Assembly (NCBI GenBank): GCA_030620375.1 | Contig: JAUXEW010000205.1 | Coordinates: 1-5,173, forward strand | DNA length: 5,173 nucleotides | Direction of reading: 5' to 3' | Source: Desulfobacteraceae bacterium | GTDB taxonomy: Bacteria; Desulfobacterota; Desulfobacteria; Desulfobacterales; UBA5616 | Part shown: positions 1 to 5,173 of the stretch, in pieces | How positions within the stretch are numbered: position 1 is the stretch's first letter | Layout: the number at the start of each line of letters is the position of its first letter | Translations under genes and position numbers: made by a program | Notes under the pieces: generated by a model | What the model saw: only the letters and a program-made list of their open reading frames with translations | Told to the model about the DNA's origin: nothing | Databases searched by the model: none

Positions 1-1
1 A

Positions 2-58
2 CTGAGCCAAGAGAAGTTGAATGAAAATAAGCCAAAACAAATACTTTTTATTTTATGA
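2..58 (+). CDS. C-terminal tail of an unidentified upstream gene (5' truncated)
   Basis: One frame is open from the left edge to a TGA at 56-58 and reads as an 18-residue tail ending ...KPKQILFIL. Its stop overlaps the ATG of the next gene as ATGA. This arrangement is typical of translationally coupled operon neighbours and would explain why the next gene has no Shine-Dalgarno sequence. Nothing about function can be read from 18 residues. Another frame also stays open from the edge but stops at 22-24 (TEPREVE), so it is an alternative tail. The frame choice rests only on the ATGA overlap. Confidence 0.4.
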   Translation: MSQEKLNENKPKQILFIL

Positions 59-1056
59 TTGATACCCAAAAAAATGGCCACATCAGAGCATTGGGTCTTT
101 GTTCCGGCGGGCTTGATAGTATGCTGGCAGCGCTGGTTTTACGGGACCAGGGGATCGAAATTGAATGGATCACTTTTGAAACCCCTTTTTTTTCATCGGA
201 AAATGCCCGGCAGGCGGCTGAACAGCTAGGAATTCCGATAACGGTTAACCATATTACCAGCGTATATCTGGATATGTTAAAGAATCCGCCGGTTGGTTAT
301 GGAAAATATATGAACCCTTGCATGGATTGCCATTCGCTCATGTTCCGCCTTGCAGGAGAAGTGATAAAAGAACGGAAGTTTGATTTTCTTTTCAGTGGTG
401 AAGTGTTGGGTCAGCGCCCCATGTCTCAGACCAGATCCTCCTTGCGGTATGTGGAAAAACATTCCGGATATGAGGGATACATTGTTCGTCCATTAAGCGC
501 AAAACATCTTCCGGAAACCTTACCGGAAAAAGAAGGATGGGTTAATCGAGAGTTGTTGCTCAATATCACGGGCAAGTCCCGCAAGCCCCAGATCAAATTG
601 GCACAAACATACGGTATTGTAAATTATCCGGCACCGGCAGGCGGATGCTTATTAACGGACAAAGGGTTTTCAAGGCGGTTAAAAGACCTGTTTGAGCATC
701 AAAATGAGTATTCGGAAAACGATTTGAACCTTCTAAAACAGGGTCGTCATATTCGGATAAGCAAAGAAGCAAAAATAATCGTGGGGCGGAACCATCAAGA
801 CAACGAACGAATATTAAAGCACTACCGTTCAGATAAAGACATCCTCATTAAAATGAGCACGTTGCCAGGCCCCATAGTCCTATTACCAAACGGCGGAGAC
901 CGGGATATTGTTTTTCTATCTGCTTCCATATGTGCCGGTTACGGGAAAGCAGTTAAAGGCGCATCAGTGAAGGTCATGGTGGAAACGCCTCACGTCCATG
1001 AAATAATCTCCGTAATTGCAATTCAACCCAAAGAAATCAGGGGTCTTTTACTATAA
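55..1056 (+). CDS. PP-loop ATPase of the ThiI/MnmA-like tRNA-thiolation type with C-terminal NFACT-R-like domain
   Basis: The 333-residue protein opens with a PP-loop ATP-pyrophosphatase domain (SGGLDS at residues 17-22). This fold adenylates a uridine before sulfur insertion in MnmA and ThiI. NPCMDCH at 87-93 resembles the NPCxxC motif of MnmA, and a third cysteine lies in GGCLLTD at 196-202. C89, C92 and C198 could be catalytic or could hold an Fe-S cluster, as in cluster-dependent thiolases; this is inference. SGEVLGQRPMSQ at 114-125 is a conserved-looking nucleotide or RNA site. From about 235 the tail carries VGRN (243-246) and LPGP (270-273), resembling the NFACT RNA-binding domain, so it probably grips tRNA. 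It is not a canonical MnmA, which has a different C-terminal beta-barrel region, nor a canonical ThiI, since no THUMP domain is seen. The exact substrate is unknown. The start lacks a clear ribosome site but overlaps a preceding stop as ATGA. It converges on rlmN. Confidence 0.85.
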   Translation: MIDTQKNGHIRALGLCSGGLDSMLAALVLRDQGIEIEWITFETPFFSSENARQAAEQLGIPITVNHITSVYLDMLKNPPVGYGKYMNPCMDCHSLMFRLAGEVIKERKFDFLFSGEVLGQRPMSQTRSSLRYVEKHSGYEGYIVRPLSAKHLPETLPEKEGWVNRELLLNITGKSRKPQIKLAQTYGIVNYPAPAGGCLLTDKGFSRRLKDLFEHQNEYSENDLNLLKQGRHIRISKEAKIIVGRNHQDNERILKHYRSDKDILIKMSTLPGPIVLLPNGGDRDIVFLSASICAGYGKAVKGASVKVMVETPHVHEIISVIAIQPKEIRGLLL

Positions 1057-1064
1057 CCTCAATT

Positions 1065-1083
1065 GAGCGTATAGGCGCTTTTT
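1065..1083 (+). terminator. Weak intrinsic-terminator-like hairpin after the PP-loop gene
   Basis: AGCG (1066-1069) pairs with CGCT (1076-1079) across a 6-base loop. A G-T wobble can extend the stem at its base, and a run of five T bases follows (1079-1083). It begins 9 bases after the stop at 1056, the expected place for a terminator between convergent genes. The stem is only 4-5 pairs, so termination would be inefficient. No matching T-run serves rlmN on the other strand. Confidence 0.35.
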
Positions 1084-1093
1084 ACCTGATCAT

Positions 1094-2128
1094 CTATGCC
1101 GAGTTCACTCTCAGTTGACCGCAGGCGGCAGAAATATCTTCTCCTTTGCTTCGGCGAATAATAGCCGTGAAATTATTTTTAACCAGCAAATCCTGAAAGG
1201 TTAATATAACCGATTCTTCCGGCCGTTTAAAATCACACCCTTCATGCTCATTAAAAGGAATAAGGTTTATCTTTGCTCTAATGGGCCGAAGCAGATTTAC
1301 CAACCGTTTTGCATTTTCGACCGAATCGTTGATTCCCTTTATCAAAACATATTCAAATGTAATGCGGCGACGAGGTTTTAACGGGTATTCCCGGCATGCT
1401 TGAAGCAGCTGTTCAATGGGATGTCTCCGGTTAATGGGCATGAGCATGTCACGAGTCTCATTGTCCGTGGCATTAAGGGATATGGCCAGATTGACGGGGG
1501 TGTCTTGACCCAAATCACCCAACCTTGAGGCCACTCCGGCAGTGGAAAGTGTCACTCTTCGACTTGAATAGTTCAGTCCATCGTCTCCGTCGATAATCGT
1601 ATTAACGGCACTAACGACGTTTTTATAATTTGCCAGCGGCTCGCCCATTCCCATGATGACGATATTGGTAAGGCGGGAATCATCGGGTAAATCATTTTCC
1701 ACATCTCTTACCTGGGCAATAATTTCACTGCGAGAAAGGTTCCGAATGCATCCGCCCTTTGCGGTTAAACAGAACTGGCACCCCTGAGCGCATCCCACCT
1801 GACTGGAAATGCATAAGGTATAATGATCCCGCTCAGGAATCAGGACAGTTTCGATAACATTTTGATCTGCCAGTTTAAACAGGTATTTTTTTGTGCCATC
1901 AGAAGAATGTGCGATCTTGGCCGTTTTTAAGCGGCCGATGAAAAAATGTTTCGTTAGTAAGGATCTGATATTTTTCCCGAGGTCGGTCATGACATCAAAC
2001 CTGTCGGCCTGGCAAGAATAAATCCATTTTGCAACCTGCTTTGCACGGTAGGACTTGATATCGTATTGGTTCAACCACGTTGACAACTCATCCATGGTTA
2101 GGTTTAAAATATCTGATCTCTGTGACAT
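1094..2128 (-). CDS. rlmN: Dual-specificity 23S rRNA A2503 / tRNA A37 C2-methyltransferase RlmN
   Basis: This radical-SAM enzyme methylates C2 of A2503 in the peptidyl-transferase centre of 23S rRNA and, in characterised homologues, A37 of certain tRNAs. The 344-residue protein is close to the usual length. The cluster motif CxxxCxxC is C113-C117-C120 within VGCAQGCQFC. C106, in TLCISSQ, sits seven residues before it, as in E. coli RlmN. C336 in AACGQL near the C-terminus matches the methyl-carrying cysteine of the ping-pong mechanism. E93 in IETVLIPE matches the conserved glutamate. GMGEPLANY and the later NLAISLNA are further family motifs. The N-terminal 90 residues form the small RNA-binding helical domain. 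AAAGG (complement of 2134-2138), five bases before the ATG, is a good ribosome site and fixes the start. It is convergent with the PP-loop gene and divergent from ffh, so it is probably monocistronic. A palindromic element begins 27 bases upstream of its start codon. Confidence 0.97.
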   Translation of the reverse strand: MSQRSDILNLTMDELSTWLNQYDIKSYRAKQVAKWIYSCQADRFDVMTDLGKNIRSLLTKHFFIGRLKTAKIAHSSDGTKKYLFKLADQNVIETVLIPERDHYTLCISSQVGCAQGCQFCLTAKGGCIRNLSRSEIIAQVRDVENDLPDDSRLTNIVIMGMGEPLANYKNVVSAVNTIIDGDDGLNYSSRRVTLSTAGVASRLGDLGQDTPVNLAISLNATDNETRDMLMPINRRHPIEQLLQACREYPLKPRRRITFEYVLIKGINDSVENAKRLVNLLRPIRAKINLIPFNEHEGCDFKRPEESVILTFQDLLVKNNFTAIIRRSKGEDISAACGQLRVNSA

Positions 2129-2143
2129 AGTTGCCTTTGTTTA

Positions 2144-2171
2144 AATGTAACCGTTTTGATGATTTCGTAAA
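2144..2171 (-). promoter_or_regulatory. Candidate rlmN promoter overlapping the end of the palindromic element
   Basis: On the minus strand TTTACG (complement of 2166-2171) is followed after 16 bases by TACATT (complement of 2144-2149). Each matches the sigma-70 consensus at four of six positions. The -35-like box lies inside the terminal inverted repeat of the element. The predicted transcript start would leave only about ten leader bases, overlapping the ribosome site, so this is weak. It is listed because only 26 bases separate the start codon from the element. Confidence 0.2.
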
Positions 2172-2258
2172 AGGTCGGAATCCAGTGTTTTCAGAAACTT
2201 ATGACTGACCTGGACCCCGGCCTTCGCCGGGGTGACGACTGTTTACGAAGCCATCAAA
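2155..2258. repeat. MITE/REP-like palindromic intergenic element with terminal inverted repeats
   Basis: Two 23-base arms, 2155-2177 and 2236-2258, are inverted repeats matching at 19 of 23 positions. They share blocks TTTGATG, TTCGTAAA and GTCG, read inward from the left and in complement from the right. Inside, ACCCCGGC (2214-2221) pairs perfectly with GCCGGGGT (2226-2233) around a CTTC loop, a very stable 8-pair hairpin. TCCAG (2181-2185) can also pair with CTGGA (2210-2214). The GC hairpin flanked by CTGGA and GTGACGAC resembles the abundant CTGGATTCC/GGAATGACG class of intergenic palindromes seen in Desulfobacterota genomes; that is from memory, not a search. It encodes nothing and would be moved, if at all, by a transposase elsewhere. 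No clear target-site duplication is visible. Confidence 0.75.
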
Positions 2259-2264
2259 TTTACC

Positions 2265-2290
2265 TTGACATACCATTATTATAATATTAA
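2265..2290 (+). promoter_or_regulatory. Promoter-like boxes upstream of ffh (TTGACA ... TATAAT)
   Basis: An exact TTGACA (2265-2270) begins seven bases past the palindromic element, and an exact TATAAT lies at 2280-2285. Both hexamers are perfect sigma-70 consensus, but they are only 9 bases apart instead of about 17, so they cannot work as one ordinary pair. TATAAT may use TTTACC (2259-2264, 15-base spacer). TTGACA may instead use the AT-rich TTAATT or TAATTT at 2287-2293 (16-17 base spacer). Transcription from here would give ffh a leader of about 200 bases. Confidence 0.35.
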
Positions 2291-2379
2291 TTTTAAGGAT
2301 TTAGTGAATTTTCGGTGACTTTGGCTCATAAAAGACGTCATGTGAAATCATCATTTCCAAACCGATTTGACTGATCTTT

Positions 2380-2408
2380 TTGATCTTTAAGCCGTAAAAT
2401 GATATGGT
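2380..2408 (+). promoter_or_regulatory. Second candidate promoter for the ffh operon
   Basis: TTGATC (2380-2385) is followed after exactly 17 bases by TATGGT (2403-2408). Each matches the sigma-70 consensus at four of six positions. It would start transcription near 2415, giving a leader of about 90 bases. An 8-base direct repeat TGATCTTT (2372-2379 and 2381-2388) overlaps the -35 box. The evidence is only consensus matching and correct spacing. Confidence 0.3.
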
Positions 2409-2506
2409 TATTTAACTTGGACCAGCTAAAATTCACACAACATGTTAGACCGATTATGGCAACTTAAACCAAAAAAATCAAAGACCAAAAAGCGGGTTGG
2501 CAGACT

Positions 2507-3838
2507 ATGTTTGAAAGTTTAAGCGATAATCTTAACACCATATTTAAAAAACTTAAAGGGCACGGTAAGCTGTCAGAGAAAAATATCGAGGATGGGTTGA
2601 AAGAAGTCCGCATGGCCCTCCTTGAAGCTGATGTTCATTACCGGGTTGTAAAAAAGTTTGTCGCCGATATAAAAGAGAGAGCTTTAGGGCAAGAGGTCAT
2701 GAAAAGTCTGACCCCCGGCCAGCAGATTATAAAGATCGTCAACGAGAAGCTTACGAAGTTGATGGGCTCTTTTCATGAAGACTTAAATCTTTCGGGAGCC
2801 GTGCCGGTATCGGTGATGCTAGTGGGGCTGCAGGGTTCCGGGAAAACCACCACAGCAGGCAAATTAGCCATATTTTTAAGAAAAAAAGGGCGAAAACCAT
2901 ATTTAGTGCCGGCGGATGTATATCGACCGGCGGCAATCGATCAATTGACAAAACTGGGGGATCAGCTTAACGTACCGGTATTCCCGTCTACCGTTGACAT
3001 GGACCCGGTTCAAATATGCAAGGATGCTAGAACTGCGGCGCATCGATACAAATGTGATACCTTACTCCTGGACACCGCAGGGCGTCTGCATGTGGATGAG
3101 AAATTGATGGCTGAACTTGATCGGATAAAGGCCGCGGTCAACCCCTCCGACATCCTTTTGGTGGCTGACGCCATGACAGGGCAAGATGCCGTCAATATCG
3201 CCAAATCGTTTGATCAGATGCTGGATATTGGTGGTGTTATTCTTACCAAATTGGATGGCGATGCGCGGGGTGGGGCGGCTCTCTCGATTAAGGAGATCAC
3301 GAATAAGCCGATCAAGTTCGTCGGTGTGGGGGAAAAATTAAACGATCTGGAGCCGTTTCATCCGGACAGAATGGCATCCAGGATCCTGGGTATGGGAGAC
3401 GTTCTGACGTTAATTGAGAAAGCCCAGGCAGTAGTGGATGAAAAGGAAACGCTGGCGCTTGAAAAAAAGCTTAGAAAAAATGAGTTTACACTTGAAGACT
3501 TCCGGAATCAGATGGCCCAGATGAGAAAATTGGGCTCATTATCGGATATGCTTAATATGATTCCCGGAATTGGAAAGATGAAACAGCTTAAAAATCTTGA
3601 TGTTGATGATAGGGAACTGGTAAAAATAGAAGCGATCATTAGCTCGATGACATCTCAAGAACGGAGAAGGCATACAATAATAAACGGAAGCCGTCGAAAA
3701 AGGATTGCCAAAGGGAGTGGAACCAGTGTACAAGACGTAAATAAATTGCTGAAAAATTATGCCCAGGTCATGAAGATGGTGAAAAAAATCAATAAAGGCG
3801 GTATGCGTGATCTCGGAAGAGATATGCTGCCGTTTTAA
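2507..3838 (+). CDS. ffh: Signal recognition particle GTPase Ffh (SRP54)
   Basis: Ffh binds SRP RNA and hydrophobic signal sequences emerging from the ribosome, then docks with FtsY to deliver nascent membrane proteins to SecYEG. Its 443 residues are of normal length. The N-domain helical bundle spans about 1-85. The GTPase domain shows the P-loop GLQGSGKTTTAGKLA (107-121), DVYRPAA (137-143), DTAGR (189-193), DAMTGQD (221-227) and the guanine-specificity TKLDGDARGG (247-256). The methionine-rich M domain follows from about 305, with many MxxM-type spacings, including the finger-loop-like stretch up to MIPG. It also carries the RNA-binding SRRKRIAKGSGTSVQDVN stretch and a GMRDLGRDMLPF end. The start matches the family's MFESLSDNL opening. 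The region just upstream (GCGGGTTGG) is a poor ribosome site. It is first in the ffh-rpsP-khpA-rimM operon, and its stop overlaps the rpsP ribosome site by one base. Confidence 0.98.
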   Translation: MFESLSDNLNTIFKKLKGHGKLSEKNIEDGLKEVRMALLEADVHYRVVKKFVADIKERALGQEVMKSLTPGQQIIKIVNEKLTKLMGSFHEDLNLSGAVPVSVMLVGLQGSGKTTTAGKLAIFLRKKGRKPYLVPADVYRPAAIDQLTKLGDQLNVPVFPSTVDMDPVQICKDARTAAHRYKCDTLLLDTAGRLHVDEKLMAELDRIKAAVNPSDILLVADAMTGQDAVNIAKSFDQMLDIGGVILTKLDGDARGGAALSIKEITNKPIKFVGVGEKLNDLEPFHPDRMASRILGMGDVLTLIEKAQAVVDEKETLALEKKLRKNEFTLEDFRNQMAQMRKLGSLSDMLNMIPGIGKMKQLKNLDVDDRELVKIEAIISSMTSQERRRHTIINGSRRKRIAKGSGTSVQDVNKLLKNYAQVMKMVKKINKGGMRDLGRDMLPF

Positions 3839-3850
3839 AGGAGATCGTAT

Positions 3851-4105
3851 ATGTCAGTTAAAATCAGGTTGGCCCGACATGGCGCGAAGAAAAAGCCATT
3901 TTATCGAATTGTAGTGCAAGACATTGAATCCCCGAGGGATGGAAGGTTTCTGGAAACAGTCGGCACATATAACCCGCTGAAGGATCCGGCAGAAGTTACG
4001 GTAAAAGGAGAGCGGATAAAATATTGGATAGAACAGGGTGCTATTCCGACAGATACAGTAAGGAGTCTTTTGAAAAAGGAAGGTCTCTTTACCCCATCCG
4101 AATAG
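3851..4105 (+). CDS. rpsP: 30S ribosomal protein S16
   Basis: S16 is a small primary-binding protein of the 30S subunit that contacts the 5' domain of 16S rRNA and aids its folding. The 84-residue protein shows the family opening MSVKIRLARHGAKKKPFYRIVV, with a basic RNA-binding start. DGRFLETVGTYNP is the S16 signature, followed by the typical ER[IV]KYWIEQGAIPTDTV segment. The length is normal. A strong ribosome site AAGGAG (3838-3843) sits 7 bases before the ATG and overlaps the last base of the ffh stop, so the two genes are surely co-transcribed. Confidence 0.98.
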   Translation: MSVKIRLARHGAKKKPFYRIVVQDIESPRDGRFLETVGTYNPLKDPAEVTVKGERIKYWIEQGAIPTDTVRSLLKKEGLFTPSE

Positions 4106-4150
4106 CATCCGAGCCCCTTATTCTCAACAGCCCATAAAGGAGGCGGAGCT

Positions 4151-4381
4151 ATGAAAGAGCTGATAAAATACATCGCTGAAGCTTTAGTGGACAATCCGGA
4201 ACAAGTAGAGGTTGCAGAAGTCGAGGGGAACCAAACCTCGGTATTAGAATTAAAGGTGGCAAAAGAGGATTTAGGGAAGGTCATCGGCAAACAGGGACGA
4301 ACTGCACGGGCAATGCGGACCATATTAAGTGCGGCCTCTGCCAAAATCAAAAAACGAACTGTTCTTGAAATTGTAGAATAG
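4151..4381 (+). CDS. khpA: KH-domain RNA-binding protein KhpA
   Basis: KhpA is a small single KH-domain protein. In Gram-positive bacteria it pairs with KhpB and acts as an RNA chaperone affecting cell division and sRNA-mRNA pairing; its role in this lineage is less certain. The 76 residues are of normal length. The KH GxxG loop is in VIGKQGRTA (44-52; G46-K-Q-G49), preceded by a short helix and strand (MKELIKYIAEALVDNPEQVEV) typical of the family. A near-perfect ribosome site AAGGAGG (4137-4143) lies 7 bases before the ATG. Its position between rpsP and rimM is the conserved one in many bacteria and supports the call. I found no coding sequence or structure of note in the 45-base rpsP-khpA gap apart from this ribosome site. 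Confidence 0.95.
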   Translation: MKELIKYIAEALVDNPEQVEVAEVEGNQTSVLELKVAKEDLGKVIGKQGRTARAMRTILSAASAKIKKRTVLEIVE

Positions 4382-4385
4382 ACCA

Positions 4386-4895
4386 GTGGACAAGGATGGC
4401 CTATTCCCCATTGGAAAGATCATTGGGGCTCATGGTATAAAGGGAAACCTCAAAGTCCTTTCATATGCTGAAACAGTGTCCGTCTTCACAGCGGGCAAGG
4501 TTATCCTGGTTCGAAACAAAAACGGGCAACAGAAAGCATATTCCATACAATGGGCCAGTCCTTATAAGAAGGGGGCTCTTTTATCTTTAAATGAGATAAA
4601 TGATCGCGATCAAGCCGAAATTCTAGCTGGTTCTGAAATTTTTATCAGAAAGAGCGATTTGCCAAAGCTTGAAGAAGGTGCCTATTATTGGTTTGATTTA
4701 ATAGGGCTTTTTGTGTGGACAACCGACGGTCAAATGATTGGACGCATCGAATCAATCATTGATACCGGCAGTAATGATGTGTATGTCGTGAAAAACAAAG
4801 ACTCGGAAATACTGGTTCCGGCTATAGAATCAGTTGTTTTAGAGATCAATTTAAACCAACAGGTCATGCGGGTTAATTTGCCGGATGGTTTATAA
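4386..4895 (+). CDS. rimM: Ribosome maturation factor RimM
   Basis: RimM binds S19 and assists late assembly of the 30S head. The 169-residue protein is of normal length. The N-terminal RimM beta-barrel starts with IGKIIGAHGIKGNLKV (residues 8-23). The C-terminal PRC-barrel starts near YYWFDLIGL and contains IDTGSNDVYVVK, EILVPA and a final NLPDGL. The start is GTG at 4386; the nearby ATG at 4396 is out of frame, so GTG is the only start that keeps the conserved N-terminus. Only four bases separate it from the khpA stop and no ribosome site is evident, which suggests translational coupling to khpA. trmD, its usual partner just downstream, is not present within this window. Confidence 0.96.
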   Translation: MDKDGLFPIGKIIGAHGIKGNLKVLSYAETVSVFTAGKVILVRNKNGQQKAYSIQWASPYKKGALLSLNEINDRDQAEILAGSEIFIRKSDLPKLEEGAYYWFDLIGLFVWTTDGQMIGRIESIIDTGSNDVYVVKNKDSEILVPAIESVVLEINLNQQVMRVNLPDGL

Positions 4896-4982
4896 TTTTG
4901 GATCATCTCCCGATTAGTTGGTGTTAATTAAGGCAAAATAAATGGGTTATCTCCAATTGAGCAGGCGTGATCCCAGAGGGTA

Positions 4983-5010
4983 CAAGGGGTCAAGGATTCA
5001 AGGGTTCAAG
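4983..5010 (+). repeat. Octamer tandem repeat (3.5 copies of CAAGGRKT)
   Basis: CAAG recurs at exactly 8-base spacing at 4983, 4991, 4999 and 5007. The units are CAAGGGGT, CAAGGATT, CAAGGGTT and a final half unit CAAG. The array ends four bases before the ATG of the four-helix-bundle gene. Its AAGGG at 5000-5004 is the only ribosome-site-like sequence for that start, about 10 bases from the ATG. The period of 8 is not a multiple of three, arguing against a coding role. Confidence 0.8.
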
Positions 5011-5014
5011 TGAA

Positions 5015-5173
5015 ATGCTAAAAAATTACAAAGATTTGAAAGTCTGGCAAAAGTCATACGAACTCTGTTTAGAGATATTTAGAATAACAACAACATTCCC
5101 AAAGGAAGAAAGATACGATCTAACTTCACAGATAAGAAGATCTGTTGTGTCTATTCCTTTATATAGCAGGAAG
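5015..5173 (+). CDS. Four-helix-bundle (23S rRNA-intervening-sequence/IVP family) protein, 3' truncated, possibly frameshifted
   Basis: The first 53 codons read MLKNYKDLKVWQKSYEL, then SQIRRSVVSIP. This is the hallmark of the S23/IVP four-helix-bundle family (also called bAvd-like), whose members are often encoded in intervening sequences of 23S rRNA or as scattered free-standing genes. Family proteins are about 115-130 residues, so less than half is present before the window ends. The function is not established; relatives of the diversity-generating-retroelement accessory protein Avd share the fold and bind nucleic acid. The family signature normally continues SIPSNIAEG. Here the frame gives SIPLYSRK, while a shifted frame gives YIAG just after SIP, so a 1-2 base indel is likely near 5158-5161. 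The start follows the octamer repeat. The gene is oriented with the rimM operon but probably does not belong to it functionally. Confidence 0.85.
   Translation, partial: MLKNYKDLKVWQKSYELCLEIFRITTTFPKEERYDLTSQIRRSVVSIPLYSRK

Larger units (their letters stand above)
2129..2506. other. Divergent rlmN-ffh intergenic region (378 bases)
   Basis: No coding gene is supported here. The region holds, left to right: the rlmN ribosome site, a 104-base palindromic element (2155-2258), an AT-rich stretch with TTGACA and TATAAT boxes (2265-2290), and a second promoter-like pair (2380-2408). About 100 bases of purine-rich leader follow before ffh. I looked for SRP (4.5S) RNA because of the ffh neighbour, but its conserved GGAAGGAAGCA-type core is absent. 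Confidence 0.8.

Noticed and set aside
21..62. 13-codon frame with GAGAAG upstream, overlapping the start of the PP-loop gene
   Set aside because: It is very short and unrecognisable; the ATGA overlap from another frame explains the region better.
1060..1077. CAATTGAGC ... AGGCG shared with 4954-4967
   Set aside because: A 9-base match is expected by chance many times in 5 kb, and the flanks do not align.
2214..2233. The strong GC hairpin as an intrinsic terminator
   Set aside because: No T-run follows on either strand, and it lies upstream of both flanking genes rather than after one.
2129..2506. Possible SRP (4.5S) RNA gene next to ffh
   Set aside because: The conserved SRP RNA core is absent, and the only strong hairpin belongs to the palindromic element.
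3854..4108. 84-codon minus-strand frame opposite rpsP
   Set aside because: An antisense shadow of S16 with no ribosome site or recognisable motif.
3901..4350. 149-codon open frame on the minus strand across rpsP and khpA
   Set aside because: It lies antisense to two certain genes, has no family resemblance, and its composition is explained by the coding strand.
4942..5013. 23-codon frame ending one base before the four-helix-bundle ATG, a possible leader peptide
   Set aside because: Its second half is just the translated octamer repeat, whose period is not a multiple of three, and there is no clear ribosome site. It is probably chance.

Overview
The window is mostly conserved chromosomal housekeeping sequence: translation, protein targeting and RNA modification. 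It carries two kinds of accessory sequence, a palindromic intergenic element and, at the right edge, a short tandem repeat in front of a four-helix-bundle gene. The protein styles fit a Desulfobacterota (delta-proteobacterial) sulfate-reducer-like genome: the ThiI/MnmA-like PP-loop protein with an NFACT-R-like tail, the ffh-rpsP-khpA-rimM order, the palindromic intergenic repeat and the 23S-IVP-family protein. This placement is inferred from family resemblance, not from a search.

Layout. Bases 2-58 look like the end of an upstream gene that overlaps the next start by ATGA. Bases 55-1056 (+) encode a PP-loop tRNA-thiolation-type protein. It converges on rlmN (1094-2128, -), the 23S rRNA/tRNA A2503/A37 methyltransferase, with a short gap holding a weak terminator-like hairpin. 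The 378-base divergent gap 2129-2506 separates rlmN from ffh. It contains a 104-base element with 23-base imperfect terminal inverted repeats and a strong internal GC hairpin, followed by an AT-rich leader with promoter-like boxes.

From 2507 to 4895 (+) there is one compact operon: ffh (SRP GTPase), rpsP (ribosomal protein S16), khpA (KH-domain RNA-binding protein) and rimM (30S maturation factor). Gaps are 12, 45 and 4 bases. All four gene products act on the ribosome, on RNA, or on nascent chains emerging from the ribosome.

The usual next genes, trmD and rplS, do not follow rimM. Instead there is a 119-base gap ending in 3.5 copies of an 8-base CAAGG-type repeat. Immediately after it begins a 23S-rRNA-intervening-sequence/four-helix-bundle family gene (5015 to the window end). 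Its signature near SIPSNIAEG appears broken by a small indel in the last bases.

I see no complete novel defence or mobile system. The parts most worth a second look are the octamer repeat with its four-helix-bundle gene inside a ribosomal operon, the palindromic element between the divergent genes, and the Cys-rich PP-loop/NFACT-R-like fusion.
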